NCBI RefSeq assembly: GCF_036323475.1
Contig: NZ_AP028934.1
Span: 930,001-994,000, forward strand
Source: Solobacterium moorei
GTDB lineage: Bacteria; Bacillota_I; Bacilli_A; Erysipelotrichales; Erysipelotrichaceae
DNA length: 64,000 nt
Direction: 5' to 3'
The stretch's first letter is position 1; each line of letters opens with the position of its first letter. The notes under the pieces were generated by a model. That model saw only the letters and a list, made by a program, of their open reading frames with translations. It ran no database searches and was not told the origin of the DNA. A program made the position numbers and the translations under genes. Shown here one piece after another: positions 52,526 to 60,926 of the stretch.

Positions 52526-52645
52526 ATGAAGAAAATAATTTTAGTAGCAGTTTTTGTTGCTATAGTGGTTATTCTGTATTTATTAAATCCATTACTTGCA
52601 ATTTTAGCTGCTGTATTGGGAGTATTTGTTTTACTAAAGTTATAA
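52526..52645 (+). CDS. Very small membrane protein (39 codons)
   Basis: A 39-residue reading frame with the strong ribosome site CAGGAGGGGAA. It begins MKKIILVAVFVAIVVILYLL and is hydrophobic almost throughout, with a short NP turn that could separate two membrane helices, ending LLKL. It lies 13 bases before the start of the broken membrane-anchored gene and is probably cotranscribed with it. Strong initiation signal and clean membrane pattern support a real gene; its function is unknown. Confidence 0.6.
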   Translation: MKKIILVAVFVAIVVILYLLNPLLAILAAVLGVFVLLKL

Positions 52646-52658
52646 TTAAGGTGAAAAT

Positions 52659-53275
52659 ATGAAAACAATTAAAAAATTTCTTGGAATTAAAATATCTTTA
52701 TGGTTAATATTGCTGATTGGTGCAATTTTATTAGGTACTTATCTTTATGGCTATACGCAAAATAATCCTAAAAACAATAGTCAGTCATCATCGATGGTGC
52801 AATATATACAAGAAGCTAATGAAGTTGTATTTTTGAACGTAGGTATTGAAAAGGTAGTTACTGCAAAGAATCAAACAACGATTCCATGGACGGATATTGG
52901 AATTCCTTTTTCAGAGAAAAAATCGATTATTATTCTAAATTATGCTGCAAAGCTTGGAATTAGAACGCATGTAAAAGTGGAACAACTCAGTGAGAAAAAG
53001 TATAAAATTATTGTTCCAAAATATGAGGTGTTAGGGATTGAATTAGACAAAAAAATCCATATCAGCTTTATGATAGCTCTGGTGAATTATTAAGTTATTC
53101 TACACAAAATATTGATACAGGTACTCTTGTGGCACAAACACTCTCTAACGAAGAACAAGCAAAGTACCTAGAGAAATATGTCGAGAATATAAATGACTCT
53201 GCCAAGAGTTACTATAAGGCGTTATTTCAGTCGATTAGTAAAGATATTGAATTAGAATTTGAATTTTCAGAATAA
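52659..53275 (+). pseudogene. Membrane-anchored protein broken by a one-base frameshift
   Basis: The intact part (52659-53093, 144 residues) has an N-terminal membrane segment (about 14-31) and a soluble domain (NEVVFLNVGIEKVVTA...). In an A7 tract after ELD (near 53049-53055) the frame breaks. Adding one A gives KKNPYQLYDSSGELLSYSTQ and continues without stop to TAA at 53275, giving about 205 residues. The downstream part keeps codon-like composition (helical, Glu/Lys-rich end). The family may be DUF4230-like, but I am not sure. Confidence 0.65.
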
Positions 53276-53311
53276 GCCAAATAGGCTTGTTCTAAATATT
53301 GGAGAAAAAGC

Positions 53312-53908
53312 ATGACATGTAATTGGAAAGATAGCAGTAAACAAATGAAAGCATATCATGATACAGAATGGGGTATTCCGACACATGATGATCAAAAGTT
53401 ATTTGAGTATCTTATTTTGGAATCCTTACAAGCAGGATTAAGTTGGGATTTGATCATTCGCAAAAGAGAAACGATACGAAAGTGTTTTTGTGATTTTGAT
53501 ATTGAAAAGGTTGCGTCTTTTGATAATGATGACATTGAGCGTATCATGCATACAGAAGACATGATCAAGTCTTTAAGAAAAGTTACTGCAATGATATCCA
53601 ATGCGAAAGCATTCATGAATGTTCAACAAGAATTTGGTAGTTTTGATAAATTTCTTTGGTCTTATTGTGATTACAAAACAATTTGTTATAAAGGACATGA
53701 GCAGGGAATCGATATATCTAAGAATGCTTTATCTACACTCATTAGTAATGATTTGAAGAAACGCGGGTTTAAATATGTTGGGCCTGTTATTATTTATTCA
53801 TATTTACAGGCTTGCGGTATGATCAACGATCACGAAAAAGATTGTATCTGCTATCAGAGAATTAAGAATACTTATCCATGTATCACAATGGATGACGGAT
53901 TATTATAA
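53312..53908 (+). CDS. tag: DNA-3-methyladenine glycosylase I
   Basis: A 198-residue repair enzyme that cuts 3-methyladenine from alkylated DNA. The N-terminal CNWKDSSKQMKAYHDTEWG carries the zinc Cys and His; the second pair is in GMINDHEKDCICY near 167-179. Catalytic and base-binding residues are in FEYLILESLQAGLSWDLII. It follows a short AAGCC/GGCTT hairpin after the broken gene and GGAG before the start. Monocistronic. Confidence 0.92.
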   Translation: MTCNWKDSSKQMKAYHDTEWGIPTHDDQKLFEYLILESLQAGLSWDLIIRKRETIRKCFCDFDIEKVASFDNDDIERIMHTEDMIKSLRKVTAMISNAKAFMNVQQEFGSFDKFLWSYCDYKTICYKGHEQGIDISKNALSTLISNDLKKRGFKYVGPVIIYSYLQACGMINDHEKDCICYQRIKNTYPCITMDDGLL

Positions 53909-53983
53909 AATTTGTCTTATTTTTATAAATACTTCTAGTTCATACCTTTTTTATAATTGTAGTAAAGAAATTCAGGAGGGATT

Positions 53984-55759
53984 ATGAACAAGAAACATTT
54001 ATTATCTATGGTACTTGTTCCAACAATTGCAGTTGGTTTAGTTGGTTGTAGCACAACTAAAAAATCTGCAAGTTTAAAGGATGGAACATATACAGCTAAC
54101 GCTACAGGACATAATGGTCCAATGACTGTGAGTATAACAGTTCAAGATGGAAAGATTGCTAGTGTTGATGCGAGTGATAACGTAGAAACAAAAGGCATCG
54201 GTACGAATGCGATTGATAAGATTTGTGAAGTCGTTGTCGATAAGCAAACCGTAAATCTAGATACTGCAACAGGTGCTACAGTATCTTCAGGCGCTATGAT
54301 TCATGCATTAAAAGATGCATTAAAACAAGCAGGCGCAACAGATGATAGTTTAAAGGAAATGCCAAAGGAAACGATCAGACAAGTATTGTCTGAAAAGGAA
54401 TATGCATATGATGTTGTTGTCGTTGGTGCTGGTGGTGCAGGTCTTACAGCTGCGATAACAGCTGCACAAAATGGTGCGAAGGTTGCAGTATTAGAGAAGA
54501 CAAGTCAGATTGGTGGTAATACACTTGTATCTGGTGGAGGACTCAATGCTCCAAGTACAGATTTACAAGAGAAAAAGGGTATTACTGATTCTGTAGAATT
54601 ATTCAAAGAAGATACATTAAAGGGTGGAGATAATATTGCGAACCCAGAACTTGTTGATACGATGGCAAGAAATGCATTAGATGCATACCATTGGCTTGTA
54701 AATGATGTGAAGATGGAATTTATTCAAGATCGCGTTCAACAGTTTGGTGGACACTCTGTACCGCGTGCATGCATTCCTGTTGGTAACTCAGGTTATGAAA
54801 TGATGTCTAAACTAGAAACACTTGCAGAAAACAAGGGTGTAGACATCTATAGAAACACAGCTGCGAAGTCTTTTGAGACACAAGGCAATGATAAGGTAAC
54901 TGGTGTTGTTGCGGAAAACAATGGTAATGAAGTGAAGTTCTCTGCCAAAAAGTCTGTAATTCTAGCAAGTGGTGGATTTGGTTCAAATGTAGAAATGCGT
55001 GAAGAATATAATCCGGTATATGGTTCAAATTATAAGACAACATGTATAGCGGCTAGCTCTGGTGATGGTATTAACATGGCTAAGGAAATTGGTGCTGGTT
55101 TAGTAGATATGAAACAAATTCAAGTTTATCCAACATGTAATCCAGATACAGGTATTATTTCTTATGTAGCGAATGCACGTTTTGATGGTGCTGTACTTGT
55201 TAACCAAGATGGTAAGCGTTTTGTGAATGACATGGGCCGTCGTGATGTAATCTCTAACGCTATCCTAAGTCAACCAGGTGGATATGCATACTTGCTCTGG
55301 AGTCAAGAAGTTGAATCTGTCGGTAATATGACAAAGCTACATGAGAAGGAATATAACAATCTCGTAAACTCTGGTTTGTTATTCAAGGCTGATACATTAG
55401 AAGAAGCAGCTAAACTAGCAAATATTGATGTTGGAACACTGAAGGCTACAATCGATACATGCAATGGTTATGTAGCAGCAGGCAGTGATCCAGAACAAAA
55501 TCGTGGTGGTAAGTTGCGTACAATTGCGGAAGGACCATTCTACTTACAAAAGGTTGCTCCTGCTACACACCACACAATGGGTGGTGTTGTTATCAATACA
55601 AATGCACAAGTGTTAAATGAAAAAGGTGAAACAATCTCTGGATTATACGCTGCTGGTGAAGTAACAGGTGGTATCCATGGTGCTAACCGTTTAGGTGGTA
55701 ATGCGATTACAGATATCGTAGTATTTGGACACATTGCTGGCGAAAACGCTGCGAAGTAA
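53984..55759 (+). CDS. Secreted flavoprotein reductase (fumarate/urocanate reductase-like) with one FMN-binding domain
   Basis: A 591-residue lipoprotein (lipobox LVGC near 19-22). One FMN_bind domain carries the covalent-flavin motif ATGATVSSGAM near 103. The FAD reductase part starts at VVVVGAGGAGLTAAITAAQN near 145, with GKRFVNDMGRRDVISNA near 405 (probable catalytic Arg), ATHHTMGG near 527 and GANRLGGNA near 565. It shares motif order with the protein at 10241 but has a single FMN domain. It is followed by a terminator and then by the SWIM and two-component genes. The acceptor is unknown. Confidence 0.87.
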   Translation: MNKKHLLSMVLVPTIAVGLVGCSTTKKSASLKDGTYTANATGHNGPMTVSITVQDGKIASVDASDNVETKGIGTNAIDKICEVVVDKQTVNLDTATGATVSSGAMIHALKDALKQAGATDDSLKEMPKETIRQVLSEKEYAYDVVVVGAGGAGLTAAITAAQNGAKVAVLEKTSQIGGNTLVSGGGLNAPSTDLQEKKGITDSVELFKEDTLKGGDNIANPELVDTMARNALDAYHWLVNDVKMEFIQDRVQQFGGHSVPRACIPVGNSGYEMMSKLETLAENKGVDIYRNTAAKSFETQGNDKVTGVVAENNGNEVKFSAKKSVILASGGFGSNVEMREEYNPVYGSNYKTTCIAASSGDGINMAKEIGAGLVDMKQIQVYPTCNPDTGIISYVANARFDGAVLVNQDGKRFVNDMGRRDVISNAILSQPGGYAYLLWSQEVESVGNMTKLHEKEYNNLVNSGLLFKADTLEEAAKLANIDVGTLKATIDTCNGYVAAGSDPEQNRGGKLRTIAEGPFYLQKVAPATHHTMGGVVINTNAQVLNEKGETISGLYAAGEVTGGIHGANRLGGNAITDIVVFGHIAGENAAK

Positions 55760-55770
55760 AACTATCTAAA

Positions 55771-55804
55771 GTCGAAGAACATGAAGGTGTATCTTCGGCT
55801 TTTC
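55771..55804 (+). terminator. Terminator after the second flavoprotein reductase gene
   Basis: GTCGAAGA (55771-55778) pairs with TCTTCGGC (55792-55799, one G-T pair), followed by TTTTC. Confidence 0.7.
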
Positions 55805-55842
55805 TTTGCTGCATGATAAAATGAAAAAAAGGGGGACTTTGT

Positions 55843-56331
55843 ATGGGCTTGCTAGAGTTGGCTAGTACTCGTAGCATTTATCGAGATTTGTCATATTATA
55901 GATCAGGTGCAGTATTATCAGCATCTTTTGATAATAAGCATACAATCACTGCCAAAGTAAAAGGTAGTAATTGTGAGAAGTATGATGTACGAATCGATTT
56001 AGATAATCCTAGGAAATGTAAGTGCACATGCCCACATGCACAAAGTAGAAATTATTGTAAGCATATGGTAGCTATATATTTCTATATTCATCCATTTTTA
56101 GCGGATTTTAAATATCGAATCATAATGGATGTTTTGCGTGAAGATACAGAGAGAAAGCAAGATGAATACGAAAGTATCAAACGGCAAGTGATGGCGATGA
56201 GCATAGATGAGCTACGAAATTATGTAATTAATTCAATGATAGAGGAAAACTATCATAATCAAGGCTATGATGATTATGAAGATGAAGTGGATATGGAACT
56301 TTATGATTCATTTTGGGAAGATAAAGAATAA
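55843..56331 (+). CDS. SWIM zinc-finger protein
   Basis: A 162-residue soluble protein with the SWIM motif CxC...CxH (CKCTCPHAQSRNYCKHM near residues 62-78) after a beta-rich N-terminal half (GAVLSASFDNKHTITAKV). The C-terminal tail is very acidic (DDYEDEVDMELYD). SWIM domains bind zinc and may bind DNA or protein. The gene stops 3 bases before the sensor kinase gene, so it is probably cotranscribed with the two-component system. Function unknown. Confidence 0.8.
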   Translation: MGLLELASTRSIYRDLSYYRSGAVLSASFDNKHTITAKVKGSNCEKYDVRIDLDNPRKCKCTCPHAQSRNYCKHMVAIYFYIHPFLADFKYRIIMDVLREDTERKQDEYESIKRQVMAMSIDELRNYVINSMIEENYHNQGYDDYEDEVDMELYDSFWEDKE

Positions 56332-56334
56332 AGT

Positions 56335-57948
56335 ATGAAGAAGTTTTATGATTTGATCATTCAAAAATTTATCCTGATTTTAATTTGTTCTATATTATGT
56401 ATATCTGCGATATCGATATTTACGATTCATCAAAGAATCCTTCCAAAAATCAATCAACTAGCGAAAAATCATATCAATACACAGGTTAGTGATATTAACT
56501 TATGGTTCCAGTTTAATCGCGAAATCATTCGTCAATTTGCGACAAGATTTACCGATGAAGAACTAACAGAAGATAATCACGAAGAAATCCTATATCTATT
56601 AACACAGTATAAAAATGATTCAAATATCCAATATGAAAGTTTGGGATATATTACATTAAGTGGGAATAAATATTTAACCGATTTATCGGAATTTAATGTT
56701 TCGGATCGTTCTTATTTTAAAGAGTTGCAGGATAGTCAAAAAGATGTTGTCATTTCTGATGTCATCGCATCTAAGTCAAATGAAGAACAAATCGTATTAA
56801 TTGTTTCAAAAGTTTACGATAAAGATAAGAATGTGAAGGGCTATATTTCTGCTGCGCTAAAGACAGAATATATTTCCAATCTTATTACAAATATTGCAAA
56901 AGATTTTCATGTCTATATTACAAATTCCAATGGTAATGTAGTGCTTGGAGATACGAAAGTTGTCGCGGATGGAACGCGTTATGAAAAAAACTTAATCTCT
57001 AATCCAAATTGGACTTATGTATTAGAAATTCCTAGTAGTTATTATATGAATACAATTCTTGAGACAATCGCACTGATTACGATTGTTACGGTGCTGATTA
57101 TTTTAATTACACTATTATTAGTACAAAAAATTGTAACTGAATTTGTAAGTCCTTTGCAGCACCTTGAGACAGTAATGTCTAAGGCGAAAGATGGTTTATT
57201 AGAGAAGAGCAATGAGACAACAAATATTAAAGAGTTTTATACACTGAATTCCAGTTATAATACGATGATTGATGAAATTCATCAGTTATTAGAAGAAGTT
57301 AAAGAAAAAGAACATCAACGTAATGAAGCAGATAATCGTGCGATGTATGCTCAGATTAAACCGCATTTCTTGTATAACACGCTTGAAACGATTCAAGCGA
57401 TGGCATTTGATCATGATGATGAAGATGTCGAACAGGCAATTCATGATTTAGCTGTATTCTTCCGTATTGGCTTAAGTGATAATCGACAAATTATCACGTT
57501 GGAAGAAGAAATCATGCATGTAAAGAGCTACCTAAATATCCAGAAGTTACGTTATCACGATATTCTAAATGATGAGTGGGATATGGATAATTCACTATTA
57601 AAAAGACCATTCTTGAAATTTACTTTACAACCACTCGTTGAAAATGCGATATATCATGGCGTGAAGTTATTGAATAAATCATCTATTGTTCATATTCGTG
57701 TTTATGCGGAGGATGATGCTATTGCAATTGATGTATGCAATGCATATCACGAAATTGATCAAGAACATATTTGCCAAATTAATGAGGCATTAAAAAAGGC
57801 AGATATTCCAGATAATAATTTGGGATATGGATTATTCAATGTGAATGCGAGAATTAAACATCAATATGGTAATGAATATGGTGTGATTCTTTCGGCAGAA
57901 AATCATATCTTTAAGAGCTATATGACACAACCAGGAGAAATAAAATGA
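56335..57948 (+). CDS. Sensor histidine kinase with extracytoplasmic Cache-like domain (YesM/LytS type)
   Basis: A 537-residue membrane kinase: helix 1 at about 12-32, an extracytoplasmic sensor domain with Cache-like features (about 35-240; SDRSYFKELQDSQKDVVISD), helix 2 at about 243-265, a HAMP linker, and a His_kinase-type core with the phosphorylated His in QIKPHFLYNTLETIQAM near 340-356. The ATP site has LQPLVENAIYHG and NLGYGLFNVNARI. It overlaps the response regulator gene by 4 bases. Kinases of this type commonly sense small organic ligands outside the cell. Confidence 0.9.
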   Translation: MKKFYDLIIQKFILILICSILCISAISIFTIHQRILPKINQLAKNHINTQVSDINLWFQFNREIIRQFATRFTDEELTEDNHEEILYLLTQYKNDSNIQYESLGYITLSGNKYLTDLSEFNVSDRSYFKELQDSQKDVVISDVIASKSNEEQIVLIVSKVYDKDKNVKGYISAALKTEYISNLITNIAKDFHVYITNSNGNVVLGDTKVVADGTRYEKNLISNPNWTYVLEIPSSYYMNTILETIALITIVTVLIILITLLLVQKIVTEFVSPLQHLETVMSKAKDGLLEKSNETTNIKEFYTLNSSYNTMIDEIHQLLEEVKEKEHQRNEADNRAMYAQIKPHFLYNTLETIQAMAFDHDDEDVEQAIHDLAVFFRIGLSDNRQIITLEEEIMHVKSYLNIQKLRYHDILNDEWDMDNSLLKRPFLKFTLQPLVENAIYHGVKLLNKSSIVHIRVYAEDDAIAIDVCNAYHEIDQEHICQINEALKKADIPDNNLGYGLFNVNARIKHQYGNEYGVILSAENHIFKSYMTQPGEIK

Positions 57949-58664
57949 ATATACTGATTGCGGATGATGAAGAAAAAATCCGTCAGAATTTTACAAAGAG
58001 AATTATTAAGGCTAAGCTTCCTGTTACAGATATTGTGTTGGCCGCAAATGGTAATGAGGCTATCACTTGCATGAATGAGCATGATATTGATGTAGCATTA
58101 ATCGATATTAATATGCCGTTTAAAAATGGATTGGATCTCATTCATGAAATACGTCAAGAAAATGAAGAGATTATTCTGATTATTATTTCAGGATATAATG
58201 ATTTCCATTATGCACAACAAGCATTAGCGGAAGATGTCTTCCGATATCTTTTAAAGCCAGTAGATTCAAAGGAATTTATCAATATCATTTCTTTGGCATT
58301 ACAAAAAGCATCAGAAAAGAAGAAGACACTATATTCTGCAAATGCACAAAAGATACTTGATGAGATACAGAAGAATATCTCAAACGAGAGCTATTCCTTA
58401 ACGGATTTAGCAGAAGCCTTAGAAATTAGTGAGGGTCATATCACAAAGCTGATCAAGAAAGAGTTATCGAAATCATTTATTGATATTTTGACGGAGTTAC
58501 GCATCAATTATGCAAAGCAATTAATTCGTCAAAATTCATTGGGTTTAAAGATGTATGAGATTGCTGAAGCTTGTGGGTATAGTAACCAATATTATTTTTC
58601 TCAAGTGTTTAAAAAGGTTGTAGGTGTATCACCAAAACAATATAGTCAAAATACAGCAGATTAA
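57945..58664 (+). CDS. Response regulator with AraC-type DNA-binding domain
   Basis: A 239-residue regulator: receiver domain with acidic pocket IADDEE near 6, phosphorylated Asp in VALIDINMPFKNG near 53 and Lys in LLKPVDS near 103. A C-terminal AraC HTH follows (about 135-235; ADLAEALEISEGHITKLIKK and IAEACGYSNQYYFSQVFKK). It is shorter than most YesN-type regulators, which carry a long linker. It is paired with the adjacent kinase. Its targets are unknown; the nearby flavoprotein reductase genes are possible candidates. Confidence 0.9.
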   Translation: MNILIADDEEKIRQNFTKRIIKAKLPVTDIVLAANGNEAITCMNEHDIDVALIDINMPFKNGLDLIHEIRQENEEIILIIISGYNDFHYAQQALAEDVFRYLLKPVDSKEFINIISLALQKASEKKKTLYSANAQKILDEIQKNISNESYSLTDLAEALEISEGHITKLIKKELSKSFIDILTELRINYAKQLIRQNSLGLKMYEIAEACGYSNQYYFSQVFKKVVGVSPKQYSQNTAD

Positions 58665-58682
58665 CTTATCTACTGTATTTTT
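58651..58682. terminator. Bidirectional terminator spanning two convergent stop codons
   Basis: ATACAG (58651-58656) pairs with CTGTAT (58673-58678); T runs lie outside on each strand. The stem contains the ends of both the response regulator gene and the WYL gene, whose stops are one base apart. Confidence 0.65.
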
Positions 58683-59643
58683 GAAGTGTGAGTTTTAATT
58701 GTTCTTTCATTGCTTCCCGTAAGTTTTCTGGTTCGATAATTTCAATTGCTTCCATAAATTGTTGAGCGAGGAAGAGAACACCTTGTTTATTTACGAAAAC
58801 ACTTGTAATAAATGATTCATCATCTCTTTTTAAAATCTTCATTTCTGTACCAAAAATATCGATCATTTGATCCATAATACGGTTTTCACAACGTAAGTGA
58901 ACATGGAGTTGTTCATCTGAATACATGAATAATTTATTTTTCGCATAGTGATAGGCGTCTTGTTCACTTTCCTTCATGAATGGATTCACTTTCTCTATCG
59001 TAATTGATAGTTTACAGATTTTATCAATACGATAATGAGCAAAGCCAGGATGTGTTTTACTTGTTGTGATTAAATAAGGACGACTATCTTGATATACGAT
59101 GAAACGAGGTTCAACCGTATATACCATTTCTCGCTTTGGGACTAACTTCTTATTTGAATTGTAATGCATGTATACAAACTGGATTACTTTTTTCTTTTGA
59201 ATAGCTTCAGAAAGCTTGGCAATATTCTCAAATAACAGATCATTTGGAGATTTTTGCATGTTTGGCATGTATACTGCATCATGGTAATCTTTCTGATCAT
59301 ACTTGTTGAGTGTCTTCAATAAACTTGCAATCAAGGCATTGCTTTGTTTACTAGAAATAAAATGGGAAGCGTGAATGGCATTACATAAAAGTAAGACTTC
59401 ACCCTTACTAAATTGTCGTTTTTCAAGATAATATCCTTTTCCATTATCTGAAAATTTGTTAATGATATAGCCGGCTTGCTCTAAGATCTCGATGTTTGAG
59501 TAGAGGGTGCGACGTTCAATACTAATACCTGAGCGCATTTTGATATAGTCAATGAGTTCGTTTGCTGAAAGAATATGAGATTCATCGGAAAGTTCTTCGA
59601 GAATTTGTAGCACAATGAATGGTAAAAATTTCTTCTCTGCCAT
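58666..59643 (-). CDS. WYL-domain transcriptional regulator
   Basis: A 325-residue regulator. The N-terminal winged HTH (about 8-70) includes LSANELIDYIKMRSGISIER and RRTLYSNIEILEQAGYII. The WYL domain (about 140-225) has KKVIQFVYMHYNS...YTVEPRFIVYQDSRPYLITT, and a C-terminal WCX-like extension follows (about 235-320). Such proteins respond to nucleic acid or other ligands and often control defence or stress genes, but nothing of that kind is next to it. Target unknown. Confidence 0.85.
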   Translation of the reverse strand: MAEKKFLPFIVLQILEELSDESHILSANELIDYIKMRSGISIERRTLYSNIEILEQAGYIINKFSDNGKGYYLEKRQFSKGEVLLLCNAIHASHFISSKQSNALIASLLKTLNKYDQKDYHDAVYMPNMQKSPNDLLFENIAKLSEAIQKKKVIQFVYMHYNSNKKLVPKREMVYTVEPRFIVYQDSRPYLITTSKTHPGFAHYRIDKICKLSITIEKVNPFMKESEQDAYHYAKNKLFMYSDEQLHVHLRCENRIMDQMIDIFGTEMKILKRDDESFITSVFVNKQGVLFLAQQFMEAIEIIEPENLREAMKEQLKLTLQKYSR

Positions 59644-59751
59644 AAATTTTCTCCTGTTTCTTAAATTTTATCATAATTGGCATGTTTTTTGTACATGGTC
59701 AATTTTAATCTATAGTCAGGAGGTGGATTGTATCAGAAGATATAATCCGAA

Positions 59752-60453
59752 ATGAAGATGAAGAAAATCATAAAATTCTTTTTAGTAGTAATCGTATTAT
59801 TTGGTATCACAAAAGTTTTTGGTAAGCCTGGTAATCAAAAGCAAAGCGAAGAGACAACAACCGTTACAACTACAGCAGAAACAACATCTACAACAACTCC
59901 AAAACCAGAACAAGAAACAAAAGAAGAAACACCAAAAAATGATTCAAAAGAAGAAATGGTATCTGAAGCACGCACAAAGTATCAACAGATTGTATTAGGA
60001 GATCCAATGTATGATGGTGAGGGTGGAACATCTTTTGAAGATGTTAAGGCAATCTTAGGAGAACCGGATTCCGTGAGCCAGAATAGTTATGGTGATACAC
60101 AATCAATATTTGCTACATGGCATGATTCATCCCTAAAGGGAATGGCTAGTTTTACAGTTTCCTTTATGAACAATCTAGCAACAGGAAAAGGCTATTCAGG
60201 TTTTAGCTTTGTGAATCACAACGAGAAGGTTACATTGGATGAATTTAACGCAATCGTTACAGATGGTTCATTCTCCTACGATCAAGCTATTGCACAGTTT
60301 GGTCAACCGGATAGTGAATCGGAATCACTATTCTACGGTTCGTATTCAAATATCGTAACTTGGTATAATGCGAACGGAAGCTTTGGAGCTAACTTTGACA
60401 TTACCTTTAAAGATGGTTACGCAACTGGTAAGGGACAATACGGAATGAAATAG
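59752..60453 (+). CDS. Membrane-anchored protein with two BLIP/SmpA-like repeats
   Basis: A 233-residue protein with an N-terminal membrane or signal segment (about 5-21), a low-complexity Thr/Glu/Lys linker (about 28-75) and two related domains of about 70 residues each. These begin TSFEDVKAILGEPDSVSQ and VTLDEFNAIVTDGSFSYDQA and share the patterns GEPDS/GQPDS, TW and ATGKG. The fold resembles the beta-lactamase-inhibitor (BLIP)/SmpA-like family; DUF3862 is a possible label. The role is unknown. The ribosome site is weak; the ATG at 59758 is an alternative start. Confidence 0.7.
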   Translation: MKMKKIIKFFLVVIVLFGITKVFGKPGNQKQSEETTTVTTTAETTSTTTPKPEQETKEETPKNDSKEEMVSEARTKYQQIVLGDPMYDGEGGTSFEDVKAILGEPDSVSQNSYGDTQSIFATWHDSSLKGMASFTVSFMNNLATGKGYSGFSFVNHNEKVTLDEFNAIVTDGSFSYDQAIAQFGQPDSESESLFYGSYSNIVTWYNANGSFGANFDITFKDGYATGKGQYGMK

Positions 60454-60458
60454 TGTTT

Positions 60459-60491
60459 ACTCCATATCCGAAAATGATATGGAGTTTTTTA
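60459..60491 (+). terminator. Terminator after the repeat protein gene
   Basis: ACTCCATATC (60459-60468) pairs perfectly with GATATGGAGT (60476-60485), followed by TTTTT. Confidence 0.85.
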
Positions 60492-60559
60492 TACGAGGCA
60501 GTTTTTTTGTACCTGTGTTTATCTATACTAGTATCATCAACAGAAGGAGTATTTAACAT

Positions 60560-60886
60560 ATGAAAGAAAATGATTTTATAACAATTACAAATATTAAAGA
60601 ATATATTGAGATAGGAATGATAAAAATAGGTGAAGTACTACATTTAAAGAAAGAACCGGATAATGCGTATGATATGGAAGCTATCATGGTGGAAGATAAG
60701 AATGAAATTCCGATTGGTCATGTTGCAAACTCTGTTAATAGTGTTGCGAAAGGAACACACTCTGCTGGGTATATCTATCAGAGTTTTAAAGATTCAATTC
60801 TATGTACAGTGAAATTTATCTATCATGATATGATCATCGCACAATTACAATCATCATATGAAGAAGGGAAAGACATGCAGAATTAA
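60560..60886 (+). CDS. Small HIRAN-like protein (second copy)
   Basis: A 108-residue protein similar to the one at 31221-31568: LKKEPDNAYDMEAIMV corresponds to LKKDTNNEYDTESIQV, and GHVANSVNSV...SAGYIYQS to GYVANSVRTV...SAGRLYDK. The start follows AGAAGGAG. Like its paralogue it stands alone between unrelated genes, next to an insertion element. The HIRAN label is by pattern; it may bind DNA. Confidence 0.7.
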   Translation: MKENDFITITNIKEYIEIGMIKIGEVLHLKKEPDNAYDMEAIMVEDKNEIPIGHVANSVNSVAKGTHSAGYIYQSFKDSILCTVKFIYHDMIIAQLQSSYEEGKDMQN

Positions 60887-60913
60887 ATGCATGTTTTCTT
60901 TACATTCTACATA

Positions 60914-60926
60914 TTTTATTCAATTA
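60914..60926. repeat. Left 13-bp direct repeat flanking the IS30-type element
   Basis: TTTTATTCAATTA, identical to 62565-62577; probable target duplication. Confidence 0.65.
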
